The translations under genes were made by a program, and so were the position numbers. From a virus, in IMG/VR virus record IMGVR_UViG_3300023178_004113, positions 1-50,388 of that record: DNA of 50,388 bases. The stretch is one strand, 5' to 3'. The notes below the pieces were generated by a model, which had not been told where the DNA came from, searched no databases, and was given only the letters and a program-made list of their open reading frames with translations. Every line of letters begins with the position of its first letter. The stretch's first letter is position 1. This document shows, piece by piece, positions 16,628 to 24,419 of the stretch.

Positions 16628-17236
16628 CTAACATGCAAGTTTAAATTTACTTTTTAATCTAGATTGATTGGTTCTTTCAACATAATCATCTATCCATTCT
16701 TCAATAGCGGGTACATCATACATATTAGCATCTGAAAGAGGGTCTGTAAATACAAAAGTACCGTCAGCTCTGCTCATTACATTTGCTTCATGCAAATCTA
16801 ATCTACAAGCATCATCCGCATAGGTAGAGCTCCAATCTTCATCAGGATTAAGACCTATAATATCCGCTAAGTCTATAATTTTATTTACTGCACTCTCTAG
16901 CTCTTCAGAAACCCAATCAGGTTTACTATCTCCTTTAACTGCCCAATCAAATACTTGTTCATACAGTTTTAACTGCTTATCTTTTAAAGGGTATAGCTTC
17001 TCTATTCTTACAGTGTAGAACTCATTATAATTATCTACGTACAAACTATGAAATTTTGGAAAATGAATATTTTTTAAATCTGAGATCTCTCTAAGATAAT
17101 ATAAGTAAGGGTCAAAAATATCTCCTCCTATTTTAATTACTTCATCATTGTTGTCAAAAGTTGCGGCATAACAGCCTGATCCTACATAATTCATATTTTT
17201 TAGAGCATTTTTTAAAATTGTGTTAACAGTTGCCAT
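16628..17236 (-). CDS. Protein kinase-like fold protein
   Basis: 202 aa. A glycine-rich start (YVGSGCYAATF) and VIKIG (candidate nucleotide-binding Lys) are followed ~110 residues later by LDLHEANVMSR and FVFTDPL. These fit the catalytic loop (D..xxN) and the metal-binding D of kinase-like folds. It may phosphorylate host proteins, as known phage kinases do, or a small molecule. Its transcript is bounded upstream by the terminator at 17262-17296. Confidence 0.6.
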   Translation of the reverse strand: MATVNTILKNALKNMNYVGSGCYAATFDNNDEVIKIGGDIFDPYLYYLREISDLKNIHFPKFHSLYVDNYNEFYTVRIEKLYPLKDKQLKLYEQVFDWAVKGDSKPDWVSEELESAVNKIIDLADIIGLNPDEDWSSTYADDACRLDLHEANVMSRADGTFVFTDPLSDANMYDVPAIEEWIDDYVERTNQSRLKSKFKLAC

Positions 17237-17251
17237 ACGCTTTCTTTCTAT

Positions 17252-17296
17252 TAAAAAAATAAAAAGGCGCCCAAACTAAGAGTCAGAACGCCTTTT
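17252..17296 (-). terminator. Rho-independent terminator
   Basis: AAAAGGCG (17289-17296 on the minus strand) pairs with CGCCTTTT (17262-17269), followed by a T-rich tract. It closes the structured RNA at 17297-17450 and separates it from the kinase-like gene. Confidence 0.75.
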
Positions 17297-17450
17297 CATC
17301 TACGAGCCATTTCCGAAATAATGGACTTATTCTTTCGCTTGTAGAGTAGCGGTTAAACCGTTTTCTTCGGATAGGATAGTTTAACTTAACCTTTAGTGAT
17401 TTTCTTGTTTACTGGCATCACTTGACCAGCCCCTCATCTTAAACTATTGT
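17262..17450 (-). ncRNA. Structured RNA with pseudoknot and own terminator
   Basis: A gene-free ~190-base stretch directly after the phosphomannomutase-like gene, ending in the terminator above. On the minus strand ATAGTTTAA and TTAAACTAT enclose an H-type pseudoknot: CTGG/CCAG with AGTGAT/ATCACT. Downstream are CGGT-TTA-ACCG, CCATT/AATGG and TCTAC/GTAGA stems. The pseudoknot resembles the one at the 3' end of the phage tmRNA coding piece (GGGCTGGTCA...GCC.AGTAA.CA..GAAAA in both). It could be a small RNA or a 3' stability element; the family is unknown. Confidence 0.55.
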
Positions 17451-18167
17451 TTAAAGAAGAGATAATAAATATCTAGTTTCAGAAGGAGAAGATACTTTAA
17501 ATACTTTATCTTCTTTATTGTTTCTTGTTTCTATTGCTTGAGCTAATGTAAAATCATTACCTCCTTCTTGAGTATCATCACCAAAAAAGAAAATAGGAAT
17601 ATTATCAAAATATTTTATAATCTGACTTTTATCTTTTCCTTCTTGATAAATATCAAACCCTGTCATGCCTGCAACCTGAGCAGTAATTTTATATTTAGCA
17701 CTAAATAAAGAATTAAATGTTGTTGCTAAATTTATTCTTTCCTTAGTTTTCTTATCGTATTCAGAATATAAAAATCTTTGTAACGTTGAAGCATTTCTTC
17801 CAACTATACTAAAATTTAACATACCCGGTCTCTTATCAAAATGAAAGCCTGTTTTATGCTCAAAAGAACTATTATGTAATTGTTTAGTGAGCCAATCTAT
17901 TATTTCAGAAGGAATTTCTAATTCTTGCTTTAAAACTTCTTTTCCTTTATGCCATATTGAGTTTCCTGAGCAGTTAAAACTGTAAGATACAATATTCTCT
18001 AAAAACCAAGAATCTAATTGTTCTTCTGTTTTAACATAATCACTACCCGTAGCTAAATATATATTAAAGTTTGAAATTAATCCTGATATTTCTTCTAGAA
18101 AAAACTTATCAATTTTTTCTCTAGGCTCTGTTAAGGTTCCATCTACATCAAATATTAAAGCAGTCAT
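17451..18167 (-). CDS. HAD-family phosphomannomutase (eukaryotic PMM type)
   Basis: 238 aa, the usual size of eukaryote-type PMM. The nucleophile motif is FDVDGTLTEPR, the cap contains RPGMLNFSIVGRNA, then FDIYQEGKDKSQ and the acidic FFGDDTQEGGNDF, all hallmarks of that HAD-IIB group. It would interconvert mannose-6-P and mannose-1-P, feeding GDP-mannose or heptose-like sugar synthesis. It overlaps the upstream gene by 4 bases. Confidence 0.8.
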   Translation of the reverse strand: MTALIFDVDGTLTEPREKIDKFFLEEISGLISNFNIYLATGSDYVKTEEQLDSWFLENIVSYSFNCSGNSIWHKGKEVLKQELEIPSEIIDWLTKQLHNSSFEHKTGFHFDKRPGMLNFSIVGRNASTLQRFLYSEYDKKTKERINLATTFNSLFSAKYKITAQVAGMTGFDIYQEGKDKSQIIKYFDNIPIFFFGDDTQEGGNDFTLAQAIETRNNKEDKVFKVSSPSETRYLLSLL

Positions 18168-18493
18168 TCATTAACTATCCATAGATCTTCTAAGTATTGA
18201 GCAGTGAATCGTAAAGCTTTTTTAGCGTCTTTAAGAACTACTTCAAACTCTGCACTTTCTGAATCTTGACAATAGTAATACTCATTTAAACAGTCTGACC
18301 AATAATTAACTTCTAATTTCCAATCTTCTAAAGAAAAAGTCGAAGGCGACTCTTCACAATATTCGGCGTAGTTAGCTAATAGTCTAGATAATAAAATGCA
18401 GATAGTTTTATCTGTTGTCCAGGCATCTGGAATGTCTGTTATTATAGTACAGTCTGCATAATCAGTATCTAGATTAGTAATATTAGCTAACAT
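18164..18493 (-). CDS. Hypothetical acidic protein
   Basis: 109 aa, rich in D, E, Y and C (LEVNYWSDCLNEYYYCQD), probably alpha-helical. It shares an ATGA overlap with the PMM-like gene. No family recognised. Confidence 0.7.
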   Translation of the reverse strand: MLANITNLDTDYADCTIITDIPDAWTTDKTICILLSRLLANYAEYCEESPSTFSLEDWKLEVNYWSDCLNEYYYCQDSESAEFEVVLKDAKKALRFTAQYLEDLWIVNE

Positions 18494-18504
18494 AATTTTC
18501 CTCT

Positions 18505-18801
18505 CTACAATATTCCTTCAATAAAAGATTCTACTTCTTTTAAAGCGTCTTGCATAGTGTAGGCAGACACAATTTTCCATTCTTTATCGGTGTCTAGCAC
18601 TAAACTATCATACTCTAAATCTTCTAAAACTTGTACCATTAAACAATGTTTATGTTCTAGCTTATTTTTTTGTCTCGCAAAGCCCATACAATCGCATTGA
18701 TAATGTCCTTTTGTACTTTTGTTAACTGTATAGACTTTAGGATCATCTTCCATATTAACAACTTCAAAATTACTATTACTTAGTTTTTTTACTGCGTACA
18801 T
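18505..18801 (-). CDS. SWIM-type zinc-finger protein
   Basis: 98 aa. The motif YQCDCMGFARQ...EHKHCLMV (CxC then HxHC, 14-16 residues later) fits a SWIM-like zinc site (CxCx(n)CxH with a changed last half). Such small proteins bind DNA or proteins. It is the first gene after a possible promoter at 18828-18856, with GAGG ahead of the start. Confidence 0.65.
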   Translation of the reverse strand: MYAVKKLSNSNFEVVNMEDDPKVYTVNKSTKGHYQCDCMGFARQKNKLEHKHCLMVQVLEDLEYDSLVLDTDKEWKIVSAYTMQDALKEVESFIEGIL

Positions 18802-18827
18802 ATAGTTACCTCTTTATGTTATATTAT

Positions 18828-18856
18828 ATAATAACATTTAATAACTATTTATGCAA
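18828..18856 (-). promoter_or_regulatory. Possible sigma70-like promoter
   Basis: TTGCAT (18851-18856) and TATTAT (18828-18833) are 17 bases apart on the minus strand, upstream of the gene starting at 18801. The DNA is A/T only, so the match is less telling. Confidence 0.4.
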
Positions 18857-18859
18857 CTA

Positions 18860-19369
18860 TTATCCGCATTTTTCTGCTACGCAATAGAAACTATTGTTCA
18901 AGTCATGTCCTTTTGTGACAAAAGTATTTTTCCATATAGTTTGTTTACTTTTAAAGTATTTTATAAATTGAGAAGAAGAAAACATATGATAGTGCTTTCT
19001 ATTATTCCAAGGATTCCAATATTTTTGACTTTTGTGCGGTAAGTACAAAAATAGAATTCCTTCTGTTTTTAATTTTGTATTCCAATAGTCTAAAGCTCCT
19101 ACCCAGTCAGGTAAATGTTCTAGACAATGAGAAGAAAATATATAATCTACGGGGGTAGAAGGTAAAGAATAGGCGTCCCAAGGATCTTCTATATTAACGT
19201 CAATCAAAATAGAATTAGGATAAGACCATTCTTTCTTCATACATCCAATATCATATCCTACCTTTCCAAAACCAATAATTTCTTCTGCAAAAGGTAATGC
19301 AAATCTAGCAGCATTGCCAGTAGCTTGGAACGCAGGATATTTAGTATTTTCAAAAGTTATAGTATTCAT
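18860..19369 (-). CDS. Methyltransferase-like protein
   Basis: 169 aa. A weak motif I (FGKVGYDIGCMKKEW), acidic SILIDVNIEDPW, then PVDYIFSSHCLEHLPDW and LKTEGILFLYLPH correspond to motifs II-IV and VI of Methyltransf_11-type SAM enzymes. The substrate is unknown. It is adjacent (1 base) to the next gene upstream. Confidence 0.65.
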   Translation of the reverse strand: MNTITFENTKYPAFQATGNAARFALPFAEEIIGFGKVGYDIGCMKKEWSYPNSILIDVNIEDPWDAYSLPSTPVDYIFSSHCLEHLPDWVGALDYWNTKLKTEGILFLYLPHKSQKYWNPWNNRKHYHMFSSSQFIKYFKSKQTIWKNTFVTKGHDLNNSFYCVAEKCG

Positions 19370-19717
19370 CTAAACTTTAATATCTATTAAAGAGTTTCTA
19401 TTCTTAAGCATTAAGGCAAATTTTTCTCGTAAGTAAGCTCTTTCTGCAAAAGTTTTATTTTGTATTTTAGAAATATATTCTTGCCACATAAACTGAGTTT
19501 CTTGATATTTTTTTAATATAACCGCAGCACGAGTAGAAGGTTCAACTACTCTTCTTTCTTCAGTTCTTGGTGGCCTTATATTTTCAGCATTAGGAAAAGT
19601 ATGCGCGGTAAAAGGCATATTTTTAGAGTTTCCTTGAACAGACTTATCTCCTTCATTCATAGGCATACTTGAATTTCCTTGAAGCATTTGGGGGGTTTTA
19701 ATTATTGAAGTTTCCAA
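19370..19717 (-). CDS. Hypothetical protein
   Basis: 115 aa. The N-terminal half is disordered and polar (GNSSMPMNEGDKSVQGNS). The C-terminal half is helical (AAVILKKYQETQFMWQEYISK). No family recognised. Confidence 0.65.
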   Translation of the reverse strand: METSIIKTPQMLQGNSSMPMNEGDKSVQGNSKNMPFTAHTFPNAENIRPPRTEERRVVEPSTRAAVILKKYQETQFMWQEYISKIQNKTFAERAYLREKFALMLKNRNSLIDIKV

Positions 19718-19718
19718 A

Positions 19719-20048
19719 TTAATTATCTCCTATTCTAACATCAATTCTTGGAAAAAAGTTAGAATCATAAAAAGTATAAAATTTAGAATAATCATTGTTA
19801 GCATAAAATTTTATAAATATGCTATTACCATAACCTAAGTGCCATTGACATACATCGTATCTAAAATTACAATTCTCAGAACACCAGGTTAATATTTTTT
19901 TCATATTCGGATGTTCTAAGTTTACAAACTTAAGTATCTGGTATTTTACAGGGCTAGAGTCAGATTTTTCTTTATTAAAAGACTTAGTGTATTTATGAGT
20001 TCTGGTAAATTCTAGAAGTTCAATTTCAGAAAAATGTTTTTTTATCAT
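19719..20048 (-). CDS. Hypothetical protein
   Basis: 109 aa, basic N-terminus and aromatic-rich C-terminus (FIKFYANNDYSKFYTFYDSN) with three cysteines around WCSENCNFRYDVC. No family recognised. Confidence 0.65.
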   Translation of the reverse strand: MIKKHFSEIELLEFTRTHKYTKSFNKEKSDSSPVKYQILKFVNLEHPNMKKILTWCSENCNFRYDVCQWHLGYGNSIFIKFYANNDYSKFYTFYDSNFFPRIDVRIGDN

Positions 20049-20068
20049 TTAGTACTCATTAATTAGTG

Positions 20069-20090
20069 GGAGGGCCTTATAAGACCCTCC
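20069..20090 (-). terminator. Hairpin after hsp20
   Basis: GGAGGG/CCCTCC with an inner CTTA/TAAG, between the hsp20 stop and the next gene. There is no long T-run in the minus direction, so it may stabilise the hsp20 mRNA end rather than terminate. Confidence 0.45.
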
Positions 20091-20100
20091 TCGATTTTAC

Positions 20101-20541
20101 TTATCTAGAAGTTATCGCAATAACTTTAGGTTTTTTAGTTTCAGGAATTAATCTTTCTAAAACTACTGTAAGAAGCCCATTATTCATAGAAGCCTCTTTT
20201 ACCTCTATATCGTCTGCTAAAGTAAACTTTCTTGTAAAGCCTCTATTAGCAATTCCTCTATAAATCCAAGATTCTGAACTATTATCAGAAGTTTCTGGCT
20301 TATAAGATATAGAAAGAATATTATCAGTAACTAGCATCTCAATATCTTCTTTAGAAACTCCCGCAAGAGCAATTTCAATTGTATATTGATTATCTACATG
20401 AGTAATATTATAAGGAGGATACCCAGTACTTTGAGCATGGCTGTCTAAGTACTTATTCATTTGATCGAAAAGACGATCAAATCCTACAGCGTAAGGGGTA
20501 AATTTATTAATATCTAGTAAAGAAGTATTTCTCATATTCAT
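20101..20541 (-). CDS. hsp20: Small heat-shock protein Hsp20
   Basis: 146 aa, normal size for IbpA-type proteins. The alpha-crystallin domain runs from ~45 to 135 (TIEIALAGVSKEDIEM, ANRGFTRKFTLADDIEV, NGLLTVVLERLIPE, the last containing the IxI-like tail region). It holds unfolded proteins and is common in T4-like cyanophages and other marine myophages. The gene overlaps the phasin-like gene by 4 bases and shares its leader, which looks like a ROSE thermometer. Confidence 0.9.
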   Translation of the reverse strand: MNMRNTSLLDINKFTPYAVGFDRLFDQMNKYLDSHAQSTGYPPYNITHVDNQYTIEIALAGVSKEDIEMLVTDNILSISYKPETSDNSSESWIYRGIANRGFTRKFTLADDIEVKEASMNNGLLTVVLERLIPETKKPKVIAITSR

Positions 20542-20759
20542 TTTGAAACTCCTTTAACTAAAGATTGTATAGAGTTATTTAAAGACTCTGTAAAAGATTC
20601 TCCAGCTTTTACTACAGACTTAGCAAAGTCTGTTTGTGCATCTATAAAAGAATGCAAGGGTTCAGCTAGACTTTCTTCTTTTATTAAAGTGTCCACACAG
20701 TATTTTTTAGTGTTTTGAAGGGTATCAATTCCCCAATTTGTAATATATGAACTCATCAT
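20538..20759 (-). CDS. Small phasin-like protein
   Basis: 73 aa from the tandem ATG at 20759, preceded by AAGGAG with 8-base spacing. It is amphipathic and helical: SFIDAQTDFAKSVVKAGESF resembles the core helix of phasins (polyhydroxyalkanoate-granule proteins). The match is short, so the family is tentative. It is translationally coupled to hsp20; phasins can act as chaperone-like proteins. Confidence 0.6.
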   Translation of the reverse strand: MMSSYITNWGIDTLQNTKKYCVDTLIKEESLAEPLHSFIDAQTDFAKSVVKAGESFTESLNNSIQSLVKGVSK

Positions 20760-20765
20760 ATTTTT

Positions 20766-20865
20766 TCTCCTTTTTAAAAGCAAGATTTATGAATACAATC
20801 GAATATTTTCGCATTGTATTTTCATAAGTAGTTTCTAATAACTCGTAAGACATTATTAGAAACTA
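20766..20865 (-). promoter_or_regulatory. ROSE-like RNA thermometer in the hsp20 leader
   Basis: Three stem-loops fill the leader. The first is 13 bp perfect (20829-20841 with 20853-20865). The second is AATACAAT-g-CGAA/TTCG-ATTGTATT (20792-20820). The third is short and covers the ribosome site, where TCTTGCTTT pairs with AAAGGAGA across a bulged G (20766-20785). The TTGCT opposite AGGA is the UYGCU motif of ROSE elements, which open on heating. Confidence 0.6.
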
Positions 20866-20870
20866 TAGTA

Positions 20871-20899
20871 AATATATCAAATAATTAAGAGTATGTAAA
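20871..20899 (-). promoter_or_regulatory. Sigma70-like promoter of the hsp20 unit
   Basis: TTTACA (20894-20899) and TATATT (20871-20876), 17 bases apart on the minus strand. The expected start of transcription falls at the base of the first leader hairpin. No sigma32-type site is apparent. Confidence 0.6.
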
Positions 20900-20912
20900 T
20901 AAAAAAGTTAAA

Positions 20913-21206
20913 TTAAACTTCTTCTTTGGGATCAAATTCTTCGTCTTTCTTCCAAATGTCTGGGTCTCCCATACTCTCTACTTTAGTAGTAGTAGTTTTA
21001 GCTGCTGATAGTGTAGCTTTTTTAATAGGAGGAGCTACAGCAGCTATTTTAGCTGCTTCTGCTGCTATATCTGCAGCTTCTTTATCTGCATGCCATCTGT
21101 CCATTAAGCTTTTTGTTAATGACTCACTTGCATCGTTAGCTTTAAGTACTTTTTTTGCTTGCTCTGCAGTAGTTAAATTCTTAATTAAATCATACATAGT
21201 ATTCAT
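20913..21206 (-). CDS. Alanine-rich hypothetical protein
   Basis: 97 aa, helical with an Ala-rich middle (EAADIAAEAAKIAAVAPP), a Thr/Lys linker, and an acidic end (KKDEEFDPKEEV). No family recognised. Confidence 0.65.
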   Translation of the reverse strand: MNTMYDLIKNLTTAEQAKKVLKANDASESLTKSLMDRWHADKEAADIAAEAAKIAAVAPPIKKATLSAAKTTTTKVESMGDPDIWKKDEEFDPKEEV

Positions 21207-21215
21207 CCTTTTATA

Positions 21216-21485
21216 TTAGTCTTCAGTAAAGTTTCTTTCTTTTCTAATAAAATGCCTGCTAACAGTGCCGTCTTCAAATTGTAAATATCCTTGAGCTATG
21301 TCATTATATTCTTCTAGCAGTTCATTACCATGATAATAGTCTTCTAGGGTTAAGTCAAGAAAAGATTGTTTAGATTTACTATCGCCTTGAAATGCAGTTA
21401 GAGTTGCATGATTTTGCTCTGCAAATTCTTTAGCTTCTTTTTTGGTTAGTCCTGAGTCCTCAAACCTTATTATCATTTTCGGCAT
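21216..21485 (-). CDS. Hypothetical protein
   Basis: 89 aa; MIIRFEDSGLTKKEAKEFAEQ at the N-terminus and HFIRKERNFTED at the end. It overlaps the upstream gene by 26 bases. No family recognised. Confidence 0.65.
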   Translation of the reverse strand: MPKMIIRFEDSGLTKKEAKEFAEQNHATLTAFQGDSKSKQSFLDLTLEDYYHGNELLEEYNDIAQGYLQFEDGTVSRHFIRKERNFTED

Positions 21486-21795
21486 TTAAAGTCTCCTCTA
21501 CAAAAGATATTGTATCTAATAAGTGCTTATACCCAATATCAAGAAGATCAAGACCTGGATGATAATTTTTATGTAATCTAAAAATTACTGCTGTAGCTAT
21601 AAAAGATAAAGCTTCTAAATCTTTTAAAGTTTGAGGATTTTCATTAGGGGAATATCCTAATTCTTCTAAAGTCATTAGTGTTTCATAAAATATATCTTTA
21701 CTTATTAGTTTAGCATCATCTATATCAGTTTCTTCGTCTTCATATTGTTTTTTAAGTTGCTGTGTTCTTTCTAAGAAATCAATAACTTCTGCCAT
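21460..21795 (-). CDS. Hypothetical acidic protein
   Basis: 111 aa, helical and acidic (EDEETDIDDAKLIS; DLEALSFIATAVIF). It overlaps the ligase gene by 17 bases and the next gene by 26 bases, so it is in the ligase operon. No family recognised. Confidence 0.68.
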   Translation of the reverse strand: MAEVIDFLERTQQLKKQYEDEETDIDDAKLISKDIFYETLMTLEELGYSPNENPQTLKDLEALSFIATAVIFRLHKNYHPGLDLLDIGYKHLLDTISFVEETLNAENDNKV

Positions 21796-23518
21796 AAGTT
21801 AGTTCTCCTCTCAAGATGTACTTTTTATTTTTCCAGTAGTTTATAATAGGAATATTATACTGCCTAGCTTTAGCTACTTTAGAAGTTTCTTCTCCAGAGC
21901 TAATTAAATAGTCTACATCTTTAGTTACTCTATCTTTTAAAACAATATTAAATTCTTGTAAGTGGTCAGCTAAATCTTGTTTAGTCATATCTAATTTACC
22001 TGATACAGCCACAGATATAGCATTAATAGACTCTTCAACAAAAGTAGAAGCATTTAAGGAGTAGGGTAAATCTTTTACCCATTCTTCATTTATGTCTAAC
22101 CATGCTAATATATTATCTACAGTTTTAGGGCCTATACCATTAATACTTTCGTATTCAATATCTCTTAATCTATCAAAAGAAGGTATTTTTTGAATAATTT
22201 TTTTAGCTGTATTCTTACCCACTCCTGGAATACCTAATGCGCCTAGCACTGAAGAATATTCTTTAGGTCTAGAAAGCTCCTCTAAAACTTTCTCGCCATT
22301 TTTACCCATATCTTCCCAAGGAATTTCTTCTTTAAACAAATCATTAGGATGCGTTAAGTTTAATTTTTGAATCCAAGCAGGCCCTAGTCCTTTAATACCA
22401 AGTTGTTTTACAAAATATTCTACAGACTTATTTCCATCTTTTTCAGAAGTAAAAAGCTTAGGTCCTTCTCTATATAGTTTTAGTCCTAGTTTTTTCTCTG
22501 CATCTGCTACACAAAATCTAGCAAATTTAGATTTAGAAAGAACTTTTACAAACTGAGGAGTAATTTGTCTTTCTATTAGAATTTCATCACCAAGACCTAG
22601 ATCGTGCTGTTCTATAAATTCTATGTTATGTAAAATAACTCTAGAAATAGTAGCATCATCTATGTTTACAGGTTCTACAACTGCAACAGGAGTTACAACC
22701 CCTGTTCTACCTATACTCCAAAAAATATCTTGAATAGTAGTAACAGCTGTCATAGCTCCTCTAATTTTTAGAGCTACAGCGTATCTAGGATATTTTGAAG
22801 TAGTACCTAATAGTCTTTCTCTTTTGTAAGAATTAACTCGATACACTACTCCATCACTGGGATAAGCAGAACAGTCCCAGTTAAAAGGAGAAACAAATCC
22901 AAAATTATGAGAATTTTTAACTCTCTCAGTATAGTCTTCTTCTACTCCTGCTACATCATGAACAATGAATCTTAGTTCTCTGTCTATAATTTCTTCAGCA
23001 TTTTTTATACCAAGAGAGCCGCTTACAAAATTTCTAAAGTTTTGTACATTCTCTTTATCAGTAACTACTTCTCCAATAAAAGTAACAATCTTATTTAAAG
23101 GAGAGATAGAAAAAGGAATAGAAGCAATGTAATCTACTAAATGAGTTACATTCTCTCCAAATTCTCCGTCGCCTCTAGTAAGAGCATGTAACAACTTACC
23201 TTCTTTATCATATGTAACAGATAAGTTAGTACCATCTATTTTTATAGTTTCAACAATAAATTCAGAATCTATTTCTTCTTTTTCATACACTTTTTTTAAA
23301 GAGTACAAAGGGTATGGATGTTTAACTTTACCTTTTGCGCTTCCTACTTTCACAGTAGGGCTTGAAGAATCAGACCAACCTTGTTTATCTTCTAAAGCTT
23401 TTAGCCTGTCATAAAGTTGGTCATACTCTTCGTCTGAAATAATAGGGCTGCTATTATCATAATATAGCTTTGCATGATGTTTGACTGTTTCTAAAAGGGA
23501 GCTATAATCTTGTTTCAT
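21779..23518 (-). CDS. ligA: NAD-dependent DNA ligase without zinc finger
   Basis: 579 aa; cellular LigA is ~670. The order is an Ia-type N-terminus (AKLYYDNSSPIISDEEYD), adenylation domain with the catalytic Lys near 93 (KIDG), OB-fold, helix-hairpin-helix repeats (LGIPGVGKNTAKKI; INGIGPKTVDNI) and a BRCT-like end (VAVSGKLDMTKQDLADHL). The four cysteines of the zinc finger are absent; only two unrelated Cys are seen. It seals nicks during replication or repair. It has its own strong promoter. Confidence 0.92.
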   Translation of the reverse strand: MKQDYSSLLETVKHHAKLYYDNSSPIISDEEYDQLYDRLKALEDKQGWSDSSSPTVKVGSAKGKVKHPYPLYSLKKVYEKEEIDSEFIVETIKIDGTNLSVTYDKEGKLLHALTRGDGEFGENVTHLVDYIASIPFSISPLNKIVTFIGEVVTDKENVQNFRNFVSGSLGIKNAEEIIDRELRFIVHDVAGVEEDYTERVKNSHNFGFVSPFNWDCSAYPSDGVVYRVNSYKRERLLGTTSKYPRYAVALKIRGAMTAVTTIQDIFWSIGRTGVVTPVAVVEPVNIDDATISRVILHNIEFIEQHDLGLGDEILIERQITPQFVKVLSKSKFARFCVADAEKKLGLKLYREGPKLFTSEKDGNKSVEYFVKQLGIKGLGPAWIQKLNLTHPNDLFKEEIPWEDMGKNGEKVLEELSRPKEYSSVLGALGIPGVGKNTAKKIIQKIPSFDRLRDIEYESINGIGPKTVDNILAWLDINEEWVKDLPYSLNASTFVEESINAISVAVSGKLDMTKQDLADHLQEFNIVLKDRVTKDVDYLISSGEETSKVAKARQYNIPIINYWKNKKYILRGELTYGRSY

Positions 23519-23539
23519 TGTTGCCTTTCTTATACATAT

Positions 23540-23568
23540 AATATATAGTAATTATGATTAATTGTCAA
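23540..23568 (-). promoter_or_regulatory. Consensus sigma70-like promoter for ligA
   Basis: A perfect TTGACA (23563-23568) and TATATT (23540-23545) with a 17-base spacer, 22 bases ahead of the ligase ATG. The -35 box overlaps the stop of the small membrane gene. Confidence 0.7.
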
Positions 23569-23705
23569 GGTAATTTATTTAATTCTTCTCCTAAAGAGGT
23601 TAAAAGGCTAAAGGCATCAGTACTAAGAACTAATAAGTATTGTACCCCTATAAAAGATACACTAAGACAAATAACTAACATACCTGTTTTTACATAAATA
23701 TTCAT
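23565..23705 (-). CDS. 46-aa membrane protein
   Basis: The ATG overlaps the TGA of the upstream gene (ATGA). The product has a hydrophobic segment (TGMLVICLSVSFIGVQYLLV) and a short polar tail. Coupling and an uninterrupted frame argue that it is real; function unknown. Confidence 0.6.
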   Translation of the reverse strand: MNIYVKTGMLVICLSVSFIGVQYLLVLSTDAFSLLTSLGEELNKLP

Positions 23706-23914
23706 CCGCTTATATATCCTTCTTTAGGTCTATACCAGGTTTTTTGTTGGTGAATTCTACCTAATAATTCTTGAATTTCCATCATTTCTTCTTTTAGTTT
23801 ATCTGAGGTTTCTCCTTGAGCAATAGCTAGCCCTCTACGTCCCGCTTTTGCTCGTAGGGCTTGTTCTATTATTTCAATGTCTCTTATGCCTAAGTCAAAT
23901 TTTTTAGTATACAC
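23702..23914 (-). CDS. Small helical hypothetical protein
   Basis: 70 aa; a coiled region (IEIIEQALRAKAGRRG...LKEEMMEIQELLGRI) ends in the conserved-looking KTWYRPKEGYISG. No family named. It is followed by the 46-aa membrane protein with a 4-base overlap. Confidence 0.7.
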   Translation of the reverse strand: MYTKKFDLGIRDIEIIEQALRAKAGRRGLAIAQGETSDKLKEEMMEIQELLGRIHQQKTWYRPKEGYISG

Positions 23915-23918
23915 CGTA

Positions 23919-24413
23919 TTAACCTTTTTTAGTTAGATAATCTCTGAAATCAAAATTATTAGTATCTAAAAATTCTGTAAACTCAGCAGAGTCTTCCCAC
24001 TCTAAAGAATAGCCTAGATACGATTCCATATCTTTTTTATCTGATTTTGCAATAGGGTGTTTCAAAACTAAAGATTCTTTTTTGGGATTGTTTACTTCTT
24101 TATAAACTTCTTCCCACGACATAGAATATGCTTTTTCCTTACCTACTCTTTCAGAAAGTTTTTCTCTAAGTTTAAGTTTACTTTTTAACGAGCCTGTAGC
24201 TGTAGTATTAATTTTAGGCTCAGGATCTTCTACCGTATAAGGTTTTTCATTCTCTGTTACATAATGATAGGTAAGAGGTTCTTCTTCTTTAGGATGTTGA
24301 GAGTCAGCCCAATAGTAAATGCCACTAGTTACTTTCGAAGTAAAACTAAAAATAGCTACTAGAGGCAGAATTACAAAAAATATTAAAATAAAAGCAGTAA
24401 ATATGTTTTCCAT
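23919..24413 (-). CDS. Membrane-anchored hypothetical protein
   Basis: 164 aa. One N-terminal membrane segment (FILIFFVILPLVAIF) is followed by a charged soluble part. It is the first gene after a probable promoter at 24420-24448. No family recognised. Confidence 0.7.
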   Translation of the reverse strand: MENIFTAFILIFFVILPLVAIFSFTSKVTSGIYYWADSQHPKEEEPLTYHYVTENEKPYTVEDPEPKINTTATGSLKSKLKLREKLSERVGKEKAYSMSWEEVYKEVNNPKKESLVLKHPIAKSDKKDMESYLGYSLEWEDSAEFTEFLDTNNFDFRDYLTKKG

Positions 24414-24419
24414 AATATA

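Noticed and set aside
20926-21219. Plus-strand Ala/Ser-rich frame
   Set aside because: It is the antisense of an Ala-rich gene whose frame and spacing fit the leftward operon.
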